A stretch of DNA of 64,000 bases. Origin: M55B167 sp964406095 (GTDB lineage Bacteria; Verrucomicrobiota; Kiritimatiellia; RFP12; UBA1067). Shown piece by piece: positions 6,552 to 15,774 of the stretch; within the stretch, counting starts at the first letter, position 1, and each line of letters starts with the position of its first letter. The notes beneath the pieces are model-generated. The model was not told the origin of the DNA. It saw only the letters and a program-made list of their open reading frames with translations, and ran no database searches. Made by a program: the position numbers and the translations under genes. Where the stretch lies: assembly GCA_964406095.1 (NCBI GenBank), contig CAYOQJ010000036.1:62001-126000 (forward strand). Reading direction: 5' to 3'.

Positions 6552-8690
6552 TTACCTGTTCAGTAGTTGTTCTTTTACAGTTCGTGGCACCACCGCAAAC
6601 TCACCGGGCTGCATAGTGTAGCTGGCGCGGCCGCGTGAAAGCGACCGGATTACGGTTGAATACCCGAAAAGCTCTGCCAACGGGACGCGAGCACTGACAA
6701 TCTGCATATCTCCACGCATTGTCATATCACTCACAGAACCGCGGCGCCCGTTTATATCCCCCATAATGTCACCGACATAGTCAGACGGCGTCTCAATATC
6801 AAGGGACATGATAGGCTCAAGTAGCTCCGCTCCAGCAGCCATGGCCGCCTCACGGAACCCCATCACAGCCGCAGTTCTGAACGCTACGTCTGTTGCCGTT
6901 TCATCTTCAGTAATTACGACATCCGTCACCCGCGCCAACACATCCGTCATCGGATAGCGCGCCAGTACACCAGTGAGAATGCCGTCCGTCAATCCTTGCT
7001 TTACGCTTTCGGCCAACTTCGCATCCGGCAGTTTGCGCTGAGCCGCTGAGCTGATATCTACAGCGTACCCTGCTCCCCGCCTGCGCGGAATAACCTCAAC
7101 ATCCACCCGTGCGTAATGACGCCTGCCACCCAGCTCACGGTCAAAGAGATAACTCGCTCTTCCCTCCGCTGCAACAGTTTCATAATACGACACCATCGGA
7201 TGCCCGGTGTTGGCCTCACATCTGAACTCCCGACGCAGACGATCCACCAGAATCTCCAGGTGGAGCTCGCCCATGCCGCTCAAAATTGTCTGTCCAGTCT
7301 CCTTGTCAATCCGCACCTGGCAAGTGGGATCCTCCTCGGACAACAGCTTCATCGATTCAACCAGCTTGTCTTTGTCCGCCCGGGACTTGGGTTCAATCGC
7401 CATGAACATGACCGGCTCGGGTGCTGTAATGTTTTCCAGATAGACTGCCGCATTCTCAGCACATAACGTGTCGCCGGTGGTGGCATCCTTCAGCCCGACA
7501 ATCGCGCCAATCTGCCCGGCACCCAGCTCATCAACTTCAATCTGAGTGTCGGCGAAAAGTTTTACGATCTTCATCACCCGCTCACGCTTCCTGGCTCGCG
7601 GATTGAAAACATTAATGCCCTTGCGGATAATACCACCGTAAATTCTCGTGAAAAACAGACGCCCTACAAACGGATCCGCGGCAATTTTGAAAACCAGTGC
7701 CGTCAAAGGGGCATCCGGAGTGTTAAGGCGCTCTACCCGCTCATCACTTTTCAAATCGGTGGCCATGACAACCGGACGATCAGCTGGCGAAGGCAGATAC
7801 CATACAATCGCATCCAGCAACTGTTGGACACCCTTGTTGCGCAGGGCCGTGCCACACATAACCGGCACCAGCTTCCCGGCAATTACACCACGCCTGATTG
7901 CACCCCGTAATGTTTCCGCATCCAGATCAGGATTCTCCAGATAGAGCTCCAGCACAGACTCGTCACACTCCGCCACGGCCTCACATAACATTGCACGAGC
8001 CGTTGCAGCATCTTCAGCCAGCTCATTAGGAACGGGCTCGGTCTTGAAATCTCTGCCATCTTCACCCTCAGCCCTGACAGCGTGCATCTCCAGCAGATCA
8101 ATAACACCTTCGAAATTATCAGCTTGCCCGATCGGCAGTTGAATACAGACGGCATTCGCTTTGAGACGTTTGCGGATTTCATCCACACACCGTCGGTAAT
8201 CGGCCCCCATACGATCCATCTTGTTGATGAAGGCCACCCTTGGAACATTGTATCGATCGGCCTGCCGCCAGACCGTTTCAGATTGCGGCTGAACACCGCC
8301 CACAGCACAAAAAACACATACCGCCCCATCCAGCACACGCAGTGAACGCTCCACCTCAATGGTAAAATCCACATGTCCGGGCGTGTCAATCAAATTGATC
8401 TGCTTGCCACACCAATCACAGGTTATCGCAGCACTCACAATCGTTATGCCCCGCTCGCGCTCCTGCGCCATCCAGTCGGTAACAGTGTTGCCCTCGTCTA
8501 CATTGCCGAGACGGTGCGTGCGCCCTGCGTAATAAAGTATGCGTTCGGTAGTGGTGGTCTTGCCCGCATCAATATGCGCGACAACCCCTATGTTGCGAAT
8601 ATCCCCGAGAGCTGTTCCGCCCCCACTCAATTGCGCGCCACTCACCGTTACACTGCTTTTTTTAGCCTTGTTATCCAAGACGCTCACCAT
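6552..8690 (-). CDS. fusA: Translation elongation factor G
   Basis: EF-G is the GTPase that drives ribosomal translocation. The 712-residue protein has the G1 loop AHIDAGKT at residues 38-45, DTPGH (G3) and NKMD (G4). The beta-barrel domain II and domains III-V follow, including GELHLEI, the domain IV loop region and a C-terminal GYSTVIRSLSRGRASYTM segment. About 29 residues precede the usual EF-G start (NIGVVAHID), a mild N-terminal extension. The switch I region reads VTDWMAQERERGITI and differs from the common ATMDWMEQEQERGITI. AAGG lies three bases before the ATG and six before an adjacent GTG, so the exact start is uncertain. It is flanked by rpsG and rpsJ. Confidence 0.95.
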   Translation of the reverse strand: MVSVLDNKAKKSSVTVSGAQLSGGGTALGDIRNIGVVAHIDAGKTTTTERILYYAGRTHRLGNVDEGNTVTDWMAQERERGITIVSAAITCDWCGKQINLIDTPGHVDFTIEVERSLRVLDGAVCVFCAVGGVQPQSETVWRQADRYNVPRVAFINKMDRMGADYRRCVDEIRKRLKANAVCIQLPIGQADNFEGVIDLLEMHAVRAEGEDGRDFKTEPVPNELAEDAATARAMLCEAVAECDESVLELYLENPDLDAETLRGAIRRGVIAGKLVPVMCGTALRNKGVQQLLDAIVWYLPSPADRPVVMATDLKSDERVERLNTPDAPLTALVFKIAADPFVGRLFFTRIYGGIIRKGINVFNPRARKRERVMKIVKLFADTQIEVDELGAGQIGAIVGLKDATTGDTLCAENAAVYLENITAPEPVMFMAIEPKSRADKDKLVESMKLLSEEDPTCQVRIDKETGQTILSGMGELHLEILVDRLRREFRCEANTGHPMVSYYETVAAEGRASYLFDRELGGRRHYARVDVEVIPRRRGAGYAVDISSAAQRKLPDAKLAESVKQGLTDGILTGVLARYPMTDVLARVTDVVITEDETATDVAFRTAAVMGFREAAMAAGAELLEPIMSLDIETPSDYVGDIMGDINGRRGSVSDMTMRGDMQIVSARVPLAELFGYSTVIRSLSRGRASYTMQPGEFAVVPRTVKEQLLNR

Positions 8691-8767
8691 TTACCTTGCT
8701 TTTCAAAGAACAAAGGGCGACATCCGTGCCGCCCCAGTGCACGAGCGGACAACGCCGCCCAATATCA

Positions 8768-9238
8768 TCACCACGCATAGTGCGCAAAGGCCTTGTTGGC
8801 CTGCGCCATTCGGTGCGTGTCATCACGTTTTTTAATCACATTCCCCTGCTGATTGTAAGCATCCAGCAACTCCGCAGCAACCGCTTTTGGCATCTGCACT
8901 CCACGCCGTCCGCTAGCGGAGGCCGTCATCCAACGTAAAGCCAGAGAAAGCTGACGTGTAGAACGAATCTCAACCGGCACAGGATACGTCGTGCCACCGA
9001 CTCGCCTCGACTTGACCTCAACCTTGGGCTTCATGTTGGAGATCGCCTGATCCAGCACCTCAATCGGGTCCTGACCTGACTTCTTCTCAATCTCTTCCAG
9101 CGCACCGTAAACAATACGCTCAGCGACCGTCTTTTTGCCGCTTTTCATCAGCGCTCGTATCACGCGCGACACAAGTTCACTGTTGTACTTCGGGTCAACC
9201 GGACGAACTCTTTTTTCAGCTCTACGCCTTCTTGCCAT
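8768..9238 (-). CDS. rpsG: 30S ribosomal protein S7
   Basis: The 156-residue protein has the usual S7 length. It begins MARRRRAEKR, contains YNSELVSRVIRALMKSGKKTVAE, then SRRVGGTTYPVPVEI with its conserved beta-hairpin, and ends with KKRDDTHRMAQANKAFAHYAW. S7 nucleates assembly of the 30S head and lies near the E site. In E. coli it is the str-operon repressor. The 77-base gap to fusA is long enough for a structured regulatory site, but none was demonstrated. Confidence 0.98.
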   Translation of the reverse strand: MARRRRAEKRVRPVDPKYNSELVSRVIRALMKSGKKTVAERIVYGALEEIEKKSGQDPIEVLDQAISNMKPKVEVKSRRVGGTTYPVPVEIRSTRQLSLALRWMTASASGRRGVQMPKAVAAELLDAYNQQGNVIKKRDDTHRMAQANKAFAHYAW

Positions 9239-9295
9239 CTTTGCCTCAATAAATTTTAGGTTCGACGCAACATATCGCTACGCCTACTCTTAAGA

Positions 9296-9670
9296 TTATT
9301 CCTTAGGACGTTTCACACCGTATTTAGAACGACCTCGTTTGCGTCCATTCACCCCAAGAGTGTCCAGACTGCCACGCACAATATGGTAACGTACACCCGG
9401 AAGGTCTTTGACACGACCGCCGCGCACCAGTACCACACTGTGCTCCTGCAAATTATGACCCTCTCCCGGTATGTAGGCCGACACCTCATAGCCGGATGTC
9501 AAACGCACACGGGCAACCTTGCGCAAAGCTGAGTTCGGCTTCTTGGGTGTCTGAGTCTTGACCACAAGACACACCCCGCGTCGCTGCGGACATGCTTTCA
9601 GCGCTGGCGACTTGCTCTTCTTACGCATCGGTGTACGACCTTTGCGCACTAACTGGTTAATAGTCGGCAT
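9296..9670 (-). CDS. rpsL: 30S ribosomal protein S12
   Basis: This 124-residue protein is the first gene of the operon. It has MPTINQLVRKGR at the start, the decoding-centre loop TPKKPNSALRKVARVRL with Lys43, and GEGHNLQEHSVVLVRGGRVKDLPGVRYH with the second decoding-centre lysine. Both lysines are those of streptomycin-sensitive ribosomes. S12 monitors codon-anticodon pairing. The operon promoter should lie in the AT-rich 9671-9830 region; TTGGCA and a GATAAA-like -10 on the minus strand there are possible but unconvincing. Confidence 0.98.
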   Translation of the reverse strand: MPTINQLVRKGRTPMRKKSKSPALKACPQRRGVCLVVKTQTPKKPNSALRKVARVRLTSGYEVSAYIPGEGHNLQEHSVVLVRGGRVKDLPGVRYHIVRGSLDTLGVNGRKRGRSKYGVKRPKE

Positions 9671-9831
9671 CTATCTCTTCCTTCTATTTCAAACAAATGG
9701 ACGCTTACCTTAACACAGTTATTCTGCTCTCTGCAAGTGTGTTTTAATTAAAATTTAATTTTTTATCTTTTTTGGGTGCCCAAAATTGCCAAACCCCGTT
9801 ATAATTGCATCTCACAAGAGAAAGATGGCCC

Positions 9832-10035
9832 ATGGATGGAAACAGTTTAATAGATACAGTCAGTAAATATCTTCACGTAAAACCGGTCACTATTCAAAAT
9901 ATCATTCTGTCTTTGACAACGATAGTCATCGTGATGTTGTTACGTCACCTGATGCTGCGAATTGCCCGCAGATCAATGCTCCCAGCACTTAGCCACCTGA
10001 CCCAGACAAAATCCCATACCAGCTCTGGACACTAA
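9832..10035 (+). CDS. Small single-pass membrane protein or truncated channel remnant
   Basis: This 67-codon frame from ATG 9832 encodes one strongly hydrophobic segment (about residues 21-45, INIILSLTTIVIV type) followed by a basic stretch LRIARRS and a short polar tail. The arrangement resembles the last N-terminal transmembrane helix of some MscS-family channels, with the rest missing. A TATAAT hexamer lies at 9800-9805, but its -35 is poor and the ribosome-binding site is weak. It may be a real small protein, a decayed gene or a chance frame. Confidence 0.35.
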   Translation: MDGNSLIDTVSKYLHVKPVTIQNIILSLTTIVIVMLLRHLMLRIARRSMLPALSHLTQTKSHTSSGH

Positions 10036-10059
10036 CCGCTTAACTCCTCTACCAAAAAC

Positions 10060-10845
10060 ATGAACCCCTCCACAAAAAACCGCTTATTGGTCTACACGCT
10101 GATTTATCTTCTTTTCGGCCTCTTTCTGTTTTTTCGCCAACGGAGCATGATCTATTTTCCCACACCGTTTAAAGCCCACCCGTATCTGGAAGAGACCTTC
10201 ACCAACCATGGCGAAAAAATTCGCGTGATTGTACTGAACCCCGGAGCAACAGATGCCATAATGTACTTCGGAGGTAACGCCGAAAACGTGGTTTTCAGTG
10301 CCCACGATTTCGAAAAAACTTTCCCCACCTGTACCATCTACCTTTTCAACTACCGCGGCTACGGCGGTAGCAGCGGTCAACCTTCCGAAAAAAACATTTT
10401 TTCCGATGTACTGACCTTCTACGATATCTTTGCATCCCGCCACCGATCCGTCTCACTTCTAGGACGCAGCCTCGGCAGCGGAGTCGCCTGCTACCTGGCT
10501 TCCGAGCGCCCGGTGTCCAGACTGGCTCTTGTAACTCCGTTCGACAGCATCACTCGTCTAGCTCAGCGGCAGTTGCCCATCTATCCCATCCCCCTCCTGT
10601 TGCTGGATAAGTTTAACTCCATCAGCCGCGTCAGCAAGATTAAAGCTGATACTCTCATCATACGTGGCGGCAATGACCGCGTCATCAAAGCCCGCCACAC
10701 ACAACGCCTAGTCTCCGCTTTTCCCGAAGAGCAGATATCCGTGTTTACTATCGATAACGCCAGCCACAATGATATCCAGAACTTCCCTGAGTATTACCAG
10801 AAAATTAAAGAGTTTTTCAGCGTTGAAAACACGAAACAACTCTGA
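10060..10845 (+). CDS. Membrane-anchored alpha/beta hydrolase (Bem46/ABHD17-like)
   Basis: The 261-residue protein has an N-terminal anchor (residues ~8-25) followed by an alpha/beta-hydrolase domain. Visible features are the RGYGGS oxyanion-side loop (~99-104), the nucleophile elbow GRSLGSG with Ser137, acid Asp206 in GGNDRV, and His236 in ASHND. The order Ser-Asp-His and the MIYFPTP segment after the anchor are typical of Bem46/ABHD17-type serine hydrolases, whose substrates are mostly unknown but include lipid or acyl esters. It stands alone, convergent with gdhA. Confidence 0.85.
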   Translation: MNPSTKNRLLVYTLIYLLFGLFLFFRQRSMIYFPTPFKAHPYLEETFTNHGEKIRVIVLNPGATDAIMYFGGNAENVVFSAHDFEKTFPTCTIYLFNYRGYGGSSGQPSEKNIFSDVLTFYDIFASRHRSVSLLGRSLGSGVACYLASERPVSRLALVTPFDSITRLAQRQLPIYPIPLLLLDKFNSISRVSKIKADTLIIRGGNDRVIKARHTQRLVSAFPEEQISVFTIDNASHNDIQNFPEYYQKIKEFFSVENTKQL

Positions 10846-10921
10846 AACATTTCAACGAAAGAGTTCACGGTAGTTTAACCCTCTGCAACTCAGCGTCTCT
10901 CCGAAAAGCCCTTCAACAGAA

Positions 10922-10954
10922 AAACACCGACCGCAAAGGCGATCGGTGTTTTTA
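10922..10954. terminator. Bidirectional intrinsic terminator between hydrolase gene and gdhA
   Basis: A nine-base-pair stem (AAACACCGA / TCGGTGTTT) encloses a 12-base loop. It is followed by TT on the plus strand and flanked by an A-run that becomes a T-run on the minus strand. Its location between two convergent genes fits termination of both. Confidence 0.8.
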
Positions 10955-10979
10955 AATATCCACTGCGGAAAAGTCTAGG

Positions 10980-12320
10980 TCAAACTACGCCCTGATCCAG
11001 CATTGCGTCCGCAACCTTCACAAAACCGGCGATGTTAGCACCCATCACGTAGTTGCCCGGTTGACCATACTCCTCCGCCGCCGCCATGCACTGCTCATGC
11101 ACCGCAACCATGATTCCGTTCAGCTTGTCGTCAATCTCTTGGCGCGACCATGTCAGACGCATCGAATTCTGCGACATCTCAAGCCCGGATGTCGCCACAC
11201 CCCCGGCATTAGCCGCTTTACCAGGCCCGTAAAGAATCTTCTGTTCAACAAACAGGTCGACCGCCTCCGGCACACTCGGCATGTTGGCACCTTCAGAGAT
11301 AACACAACATCCATTCTTCAAAAGAGTCTTGGCGTCCTCCAGATTGATCTCATTCTGCGTCGCACTGGGGAAAGCACAATCGCAGGGCGCCGACCAAGGC
11401 CTCTCATTCTCGCGATATTCGCAGTTGAATCTCTCAGCATACTCTTTGATCCGTCCGCGCTTGACATTTTTCAGTTCCATCACAAATGCCAATTTTTCGG
11501 CATCAATGCCATCCGGATCATAAATAAAACCAACTGAATCGGAGAGTGTCACACATTTGCCGCCTAGTTGCGTAACCTTCTCAACAGTGTACTGGGCGAC
11601 ATTGCCGGAACCCGAGACAGTACATATCTTACCCTCAAGAGTTTCACCGCGCGTTTTGAGCATCTCCTGTGCAAAATAAACCGAACCGTAACCAGTAGCC
11701 TCAGGACGAATCAGTGAACCGCCCCACCCCAACCCTTTACCGGTCAAAACACCAGTGAACTCGTTACGCAGACGCTTGTACTGACCGAACATATAACCGA
11801 TTTCACGCCCACCAACCCCAATATCACCTGCCGGAACATCGGTCTCCGGCCCGATATGACGCTGCAGCTCGGTCATGAATGACTGACAGAAACGCATCAC
11901 CTCCATATCTGATTTACCCTTGGGATCAAAGTCCGAGCCACCTTTACCACCACCCATCGGCAAAGTTGTCAGCGAGTTTTTAAAAACCTGCTCAAAAGCA
12001 AGAAATTTCAGAATCCCGAGATAAACACTGGGATGAAAACGCAGACCCCCTTTATAAGGGCCGATAGCGCTGTTGAATTCAATCCGGAAACCACGGTTTA
12101 CCTGAACCTGGCCTTTGTCATCAATCCACGGCACACGAAACATGACCACTCGCTCAGGCTCAGTGATTCTCTCCAGAATTTTAGCCTCCTGATACTTGGA
12201 ATGACGCTCAATTACCGGCTTAAGTGACTCCAGAACCTCCTTAGCTGCCTGATGAAACTCCGGTTCCGCCGGATTCTTACTGATAACCGTGTTTAAAACA
12301 GCATTGATGTACTCACTCAT
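10980..12320 (-). CDS. gdhA: NADP-type glutamate dehydrogenase
   Basis: The enzyme interconverts 2-oxoglutarate plus ammonium with glutamate and here probably assimilates ammonium. The 446 residues match the bacterial hexameric (~450 aa) class. Substrate-site residues are visible: Lys90 in GPYKGGLRF, Lys126 in PMGGGKGGSDFDP and catalytic Asp166 in DVPAGDIGVG. The nucleotide-binding glycine motif GSGNVA is at 237-242. The NADP preference is inferred from overall similarity to the GdhA class. AGAGGA precedes the ATG. It appears monocistronic. Confidence 0.96.
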   Translation of the reverse strand: MSEYINAVLNTVISKNPAEPEFHQAAKEVLESLKPVIERHSKYQEAKILERITEPERVVMFRVPWIDDKGQVQVNRGFRIEFNSAIGPYKGGLRFHPSVYLGILKFLAFEQVFKNSLTTLPMGGGKGGSDFDPKGKSDMEVMRFCQSFMTELQRHIGPETDVPAGDIGVGGREIGYMFGQYKRLRNEFTGVLTGKGLGWGGSLIRPEATGYGSVYFAQEMLKTRGETLEGKICTVSGSGNVAQYTVEKVTQLGGKCVTLSDSVGFIYDPDGIDAEKLAFVMELKNVKRGRIKEYAERFNCEYRENERPWSAPCDCAFPSATQNEINLEDAKTLLKNGCCVISEGANMPSVPEAVDLFVEQKILYGPGKAANAGGVATSGLEMSQNSMRLTWSRQEIDDKLNGIMVAVHEQCMAAAEEYGQPGNYVMGANIAGFVKVADAMLDQGVV

Positions 12321-12474
12321 ACCGATTTCCTCTCATTGCATTATTGGACTAGTATTATGGGCCGATAGACCCCAAAAAGTTTTTTATTAAACCATAAACG
12401 ACACCCCAATGGAAATAATTTTATTTAAGTAAAATGTTTTGTTAAATCCAAATATCGCGTAGTCGGAATAACTT

Positions 12475-12506
12475 AAAAATCCTGCACCCTTACGGGATAC
12501 AGGATT
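12475..12506 (-). terminator. Intrinsic terminator downstream of the sodium:solute symporter
   Basis: On the minus strand an AATCCTG / CAGGATT seven-pair stem with an inner CCC/GGG pairing is followed directly by a run of five T. It lies about 50 bases past the stop of the 12557-14389 gene. Confidence 0.7.
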
Positions 12507-12556
12507 AAAATCAATCGAGTTGTCACTGGAAATTCTTCGAACCCCTAGTGAGGTCT

Positions 12557-14389
12557 TTATCGGAATATTATGTACAACAACATCGTGGCAACTATCACAC
12601 AAATACCAGCTACTCTGGCGCCTTTTGAAGTTTCCAGATTCATCGTTGTGTTTGCTTTGAACTCAACCGGCTGGTCAAGTCGGAAGAAAAGTCCCATTAC
12701 AAACATAATCACCAGAACTAACCCGAAGCAGAGTGCCATGCGGTTTAAGAAGTCCAACCCGGGACAGGCGTATTTCAGAATACCATAAAGCACCGGATTG
12801 GCCCATAGTCCAACTACACCAGTAATGCCAGCTGCCCTGCGATTCAACAGACCGAACACGAATACCGCCAGTATGCCGGGTGAAACATACCCCTGAAACT
12901 CCTGAATATAAGTGAATATACCCCCGAATTTCGGGTTGTCAAGTAGCGGAGAAACCACACAGCCAATCACTACGAATACACCTACGCATATACGACCGAT
13001 CATCACAAGCTGCTTCTGCGTCGCCTGGCGATTTATGTAGGAGTGATAAATATCAATTGAAAAAATCGTTGAGGCGGCATTTAACACCGCCGCCAAAGAT
13101 GAAATGATCGCACCCAGCAGGGCTGCCACAATAAAACCGAAAAGTCCTTTACCCTTGGGAATTAACCGCCCGATCAGCAACCCCAAAGCTGAATCGGATT
13201 TGTATTCAGCCTGCTCCTTGACTGTAATCTTTTTTCCACTCTTTTGTGCAACTGTCTCAACTCTGGCATTGTATTCAAAAACAGCCTGAGCCTTGTCAGG
13301 ATTGGCGGCAACCCAGGTGTCGAGCGGTTTGAAAGTCATGGTTCCAATCTGTTGTTCAGCAGATATCGCATTAAAAGAACGCAGGAAATCCGCTTCAGCC
13401 TTCTGGGCCATATCCTTACTGTACAGATTGAATGCGATGATGCCCGGAAAAACAATTATAAATGGTATAATCAGTTTCAGAGCCGCCGCAAAAACAATCC
13501 CCTTCTGGCCTTCCGCCAGCGAAGATGACCCCAAAATACGCTGCGTGATATATTGGTTTAATCCCCAGTAATAAAAGTTTGGTATCCATAAACCGACACA
13601 CAATGCGGTCCAGGGAATAATCTTATCAGTTTTAGGCAGAAACATATGCAACTTGCTGGAATTCAAATCAATAAACCGGGTTAAGCTACCGGCGCTGTCA
13701 GCAAGCCCGCTTACCGCAGCGCCGGTGCCATCCACTAACTCGGCAGCAGGTGCGGCCCCAAGTGCTTTGAATGCCAACCATGCGATAATCGCGCCTCCGA
13801 TTATCAATGCCGTACCCTGAATCAGATCGGCCCATGCACATGCCTTCAGACCCCCCGCCGCCACATAAACCGCAGCCAACAAACCCATTGCCCAACAACA
13901 CTGCCGCAAGGTCACATTCACCCCGTTCTCAATCAGTAAATCCCGCATTGGTAAAGCACCGGCATAAATAACTCCGGATAGTGATACCCCCACCAGAATG
14001 ATCATCATGAAAATAGCCATCGATGAACGAGCAAAATGGTTATAGCGATGCTCCAAAAAACCCGGAATCGTGTAAATTCCGGTTTTCAGAAAATACGGCA
14101 GAAACGCAAAAGCCACCACCACCAGAGTTACCGCTGCCATCCACTCATAACTTGCAATCGCAATACCTAGATAAGAGGCTGCCTGTCCGGACATGCCTAC
14201 AAACTGCTCGGCAGAGATATTCGCCGCAATCAGCGATACGCCGATCAGCCACCAAGTCAGACCACGACCGGCCAGAAAATAATCGGCCGCCCCTCCCTCG
14301 GCACTATGGGCACTTTTGCTCTTCCACAACCCCAAACCGACAACTCCTGCAATGAATGCTAAAAATACAACAATATCGACTATTCCCAT
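12557..14389 (-). CDS. Sodium:solute symporter (SSS family, SGLT-like)
   Basis: This 610-residue integral membrane protein has around 14 predicted helices. The family signatures include the N-terminal ADYFLAGRGLTWW loop, the SLIAANISAEQFVGMSG helix with the sodium-site region, and a conserved NFYYWGLNQYITQRILG segment near residue 275. The SAEQF and WGLNQ features are typical of the SGLT (sugar) branch. A soluble insert rich in charged residues lies around 330-395. AAGGAG is well placed before the ATG. It likely imports a sugar or related solute with Na+; the substrate is not known. Confidence 0.92.
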   Translation of the reverse strand: MGIVDIVVFLAFIAGVVGLGLWKSKSAHSAEGGAADYFLAGRGLTWWLIGVSLIAANISAEQFVGMSGQAASYLGIAIASYEWMAAVTLVVVAFAFLPYFLKTGIYTIPGFLEHRYNHFARSSMAIFMMIILVGVSLSGVIYAGALPMRDLLIENGVNVTLRQCCWAMGLLAAVYVAAGGLKACAWADLIQGTALIIGGAIIAWLAFKALGAAPAAELVDGTGAAVSGLADSAGSLTRFIDLNSSKLHMFLPKTDKIIPWTALCVGLWIPNFYYWGLNQYITQRILGSSSLAEGQKGIVFAAALKLIIPFIIVFPGIIAFNLYSKDMAQKAEADFLRSFNAISAEQQIGTMTFKPLDTWVAANPDKAQAVFEYNARVETVAQKSGKKITVKEQAEYKSDSALGLLIGRLIPKGKGLFGFIVAALLGAIISSLAAVLNAASTIFSIDIYHSYINRQATQKQLVMIGRICVGVFVVIGCVVSPLLDNPKFGGIFTYIQEFQGYVSPGILAVFVFGLLNRRAAGITGVVGLWANPVLYGILKYACPGLDFLNRMALCFGLVLVIMFVMGLFFRLDQPVEFKANTTMNLETSKGARVAGICVIVATMLLYIIFR

Positions 14390-14544
14390 TGTGTTCTCCT
14401 TCTTGACTTAAATCAAAAATTAAATTTTTTAACAGAAAAATTTCTCCCAACTCGTGGAAAAGTCATAATCCGACCGCATCAAGTCGTTCAGTTGCCAAAA
14501 ATACGGCCCACAACGTAAAGCAGCAATACCCGCGTAAATAAAAC

Positions 14545-15774
14545 TCATTTACCAACCGCAAAAGCCGCAAGACCCCTGCCGCGACGCAGATACATCACGC
14601 CATGCGCAACCACAGGCGAAGACCAATGCTGATCATTGCCATAGGTGATTTTGAACGTTCCGTTTACAGTGTAGCTGTTTTCATCAACTTTAAGCAACAA
14701 AACTTTTCCGCCTTTTTCGTCATATGTGATCATCATGCCATTACCCAAAATGCAGAATGATGTCTTGTTCGCTTCCTCCACAGTGTACACAGCCCTCCCA
14801 CTCGAGGGATCAAAACACCAAAGCTTACCACCGCCGGATGAAAATATCCTCCCTTTGTAAAAGGCGACACCCTGAAAATGATTATCGGAGGCTTTCTCTT
14901 TCCAAAGCTGTTTAACATCATTGCCTTTAATTTCGATTACCTCAGCCCCATATTTATAACCGGAAGATATGAAAACACGATCCTGCCCCGCCAACACAGG
15001 TGTATTCGGATGAACCGCATGCCTGTTACGATAAGCGTATTTCCAAAGCACTCCGCCACTAGCAGCATCCAGCCCGACCGTATGGTCTTCAAGTGATGTC
15101 ACAACCTGCCTTTTACCGTTGATCGTCAATAAGGCCGGTGAACAATAAGCACTTTTTTCACTTAACTCAGTAGTTTTCCAGATCAAATCACCATCGGTGA
15201 TATCCAGTGCCACTACAGAAGCCTGTTCACCACCAGGCTGACAGATCAGGGTTCCATCGTAAATCAAAGGACTTTCCGCGATGCCCCAGGTGATGTTGCG
15301 CATGCCATATCTCTGCGCAGTATCCACCCGCCAGATAACCTTGCCGTCAGAAGCACTCATAGCCACAACCTCCCCCAACCCGCTGATAACATACAGCGTA
15401 TCACCCAGATATGTGGGGGTGGTTCGTGCCCTCTCAAAATTCTTGCCCCACTCAGCTCCGTACTCACTATTCCATAAAGCCGATCCATCCTGCGCATTGA
15501 AACAATAAATCTTACCGCGCCGATCCTTTTTGTCACCAACATTGCCGGTAATATAAATTCTGCCGTCAACAATAATCGGCTCCGAATAACCGTCACCTTC
15601 CATCTCAATCTGCCAAAGTTGCCGAGGGCCGTCCTTCGGCCACGTTTCAGCCACAATTTCATCCGCTATCACTAAATCTCGATTGCTGCCACGCCACTGC
15701 GTCCAATCACCAGCCTGTAAAATCACCGCTGCCAGCAGTACGACAGAAACCAGTAAAACCATACGTAAACCCAT
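14545..15774 (-). CDS. Secreted PQQ-type beta-propeller protein
   Basis: The protein is 409 residues from the ATG at 15774, chosen because GGAGGGG lies five bases upstream. The N-terminal hydrophobic run (MGLRMVLLVSVVLLAAVI) ending in LQAG is a signal peptide. The rest repeats the PQQ-like propeller pattern: a D-G/T-L-Y/I strand, then an A-x-DG-x-x-W turn, for example NAQDGSALWNSEYG and SASDGKVIWRVD. Such proteins bind surfaces, polysaccharides or redox cofactors. No enzymatic signature for a PQQ dehydrogenase is seen, so no catalytic role is assigned. The WTQWRG opening is frequent in PVC outer-membrane biogenesis/BamB-like proteins. Confidence 0.8.
   Translation of the reverse strand: MGLRMVLLVSVVLLAAVILQAGDWTQWRGSNRDLVIADEIVAETWPKDGPRQLWQIEMEGDGYSEPIIVDGRIYITGNVGDKKDRRGKIYCFNAQDGSALWNSEYGAEWGKNFERARTTPTYLGDTLYVISGLGEVVAMSASDGKVIWRVDTAQRYGMRNITWGIAESPLIYDGTLICQPGGEQASVVALDITDGDLIWKTTELSEKSAYCSPALLTINGKRQVVTSLEDHTVGLDAASGGVLWKYAYRNRHAVHPNTPVLAGQDRVFISSGYKYGAEVIEIKGNDVKQLWKEKASDNHFQGVAFYKGRIFSSGGGKLWCFDPSSGRAVYTVEEANKTSFCILGNGMMITYDEKGGKVLLLKVDENSYTVNGTFKITYGNDQHWSSPVVAHGVMYLRRGRGLAAFAVGK

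Noticed and set aside
9671..9831. Clear str-operon promoter
   Set aside because: Only weak TTGGCA/GATAAA-type matches on the minus strand; left unannotated as a feature.
12387..12602. 71-codon minus-strand frame after the symporter
   Set aside because: It overlaps the 3' end of the symporter in another frame, has no homology signature, and spans a terminator hairpin.
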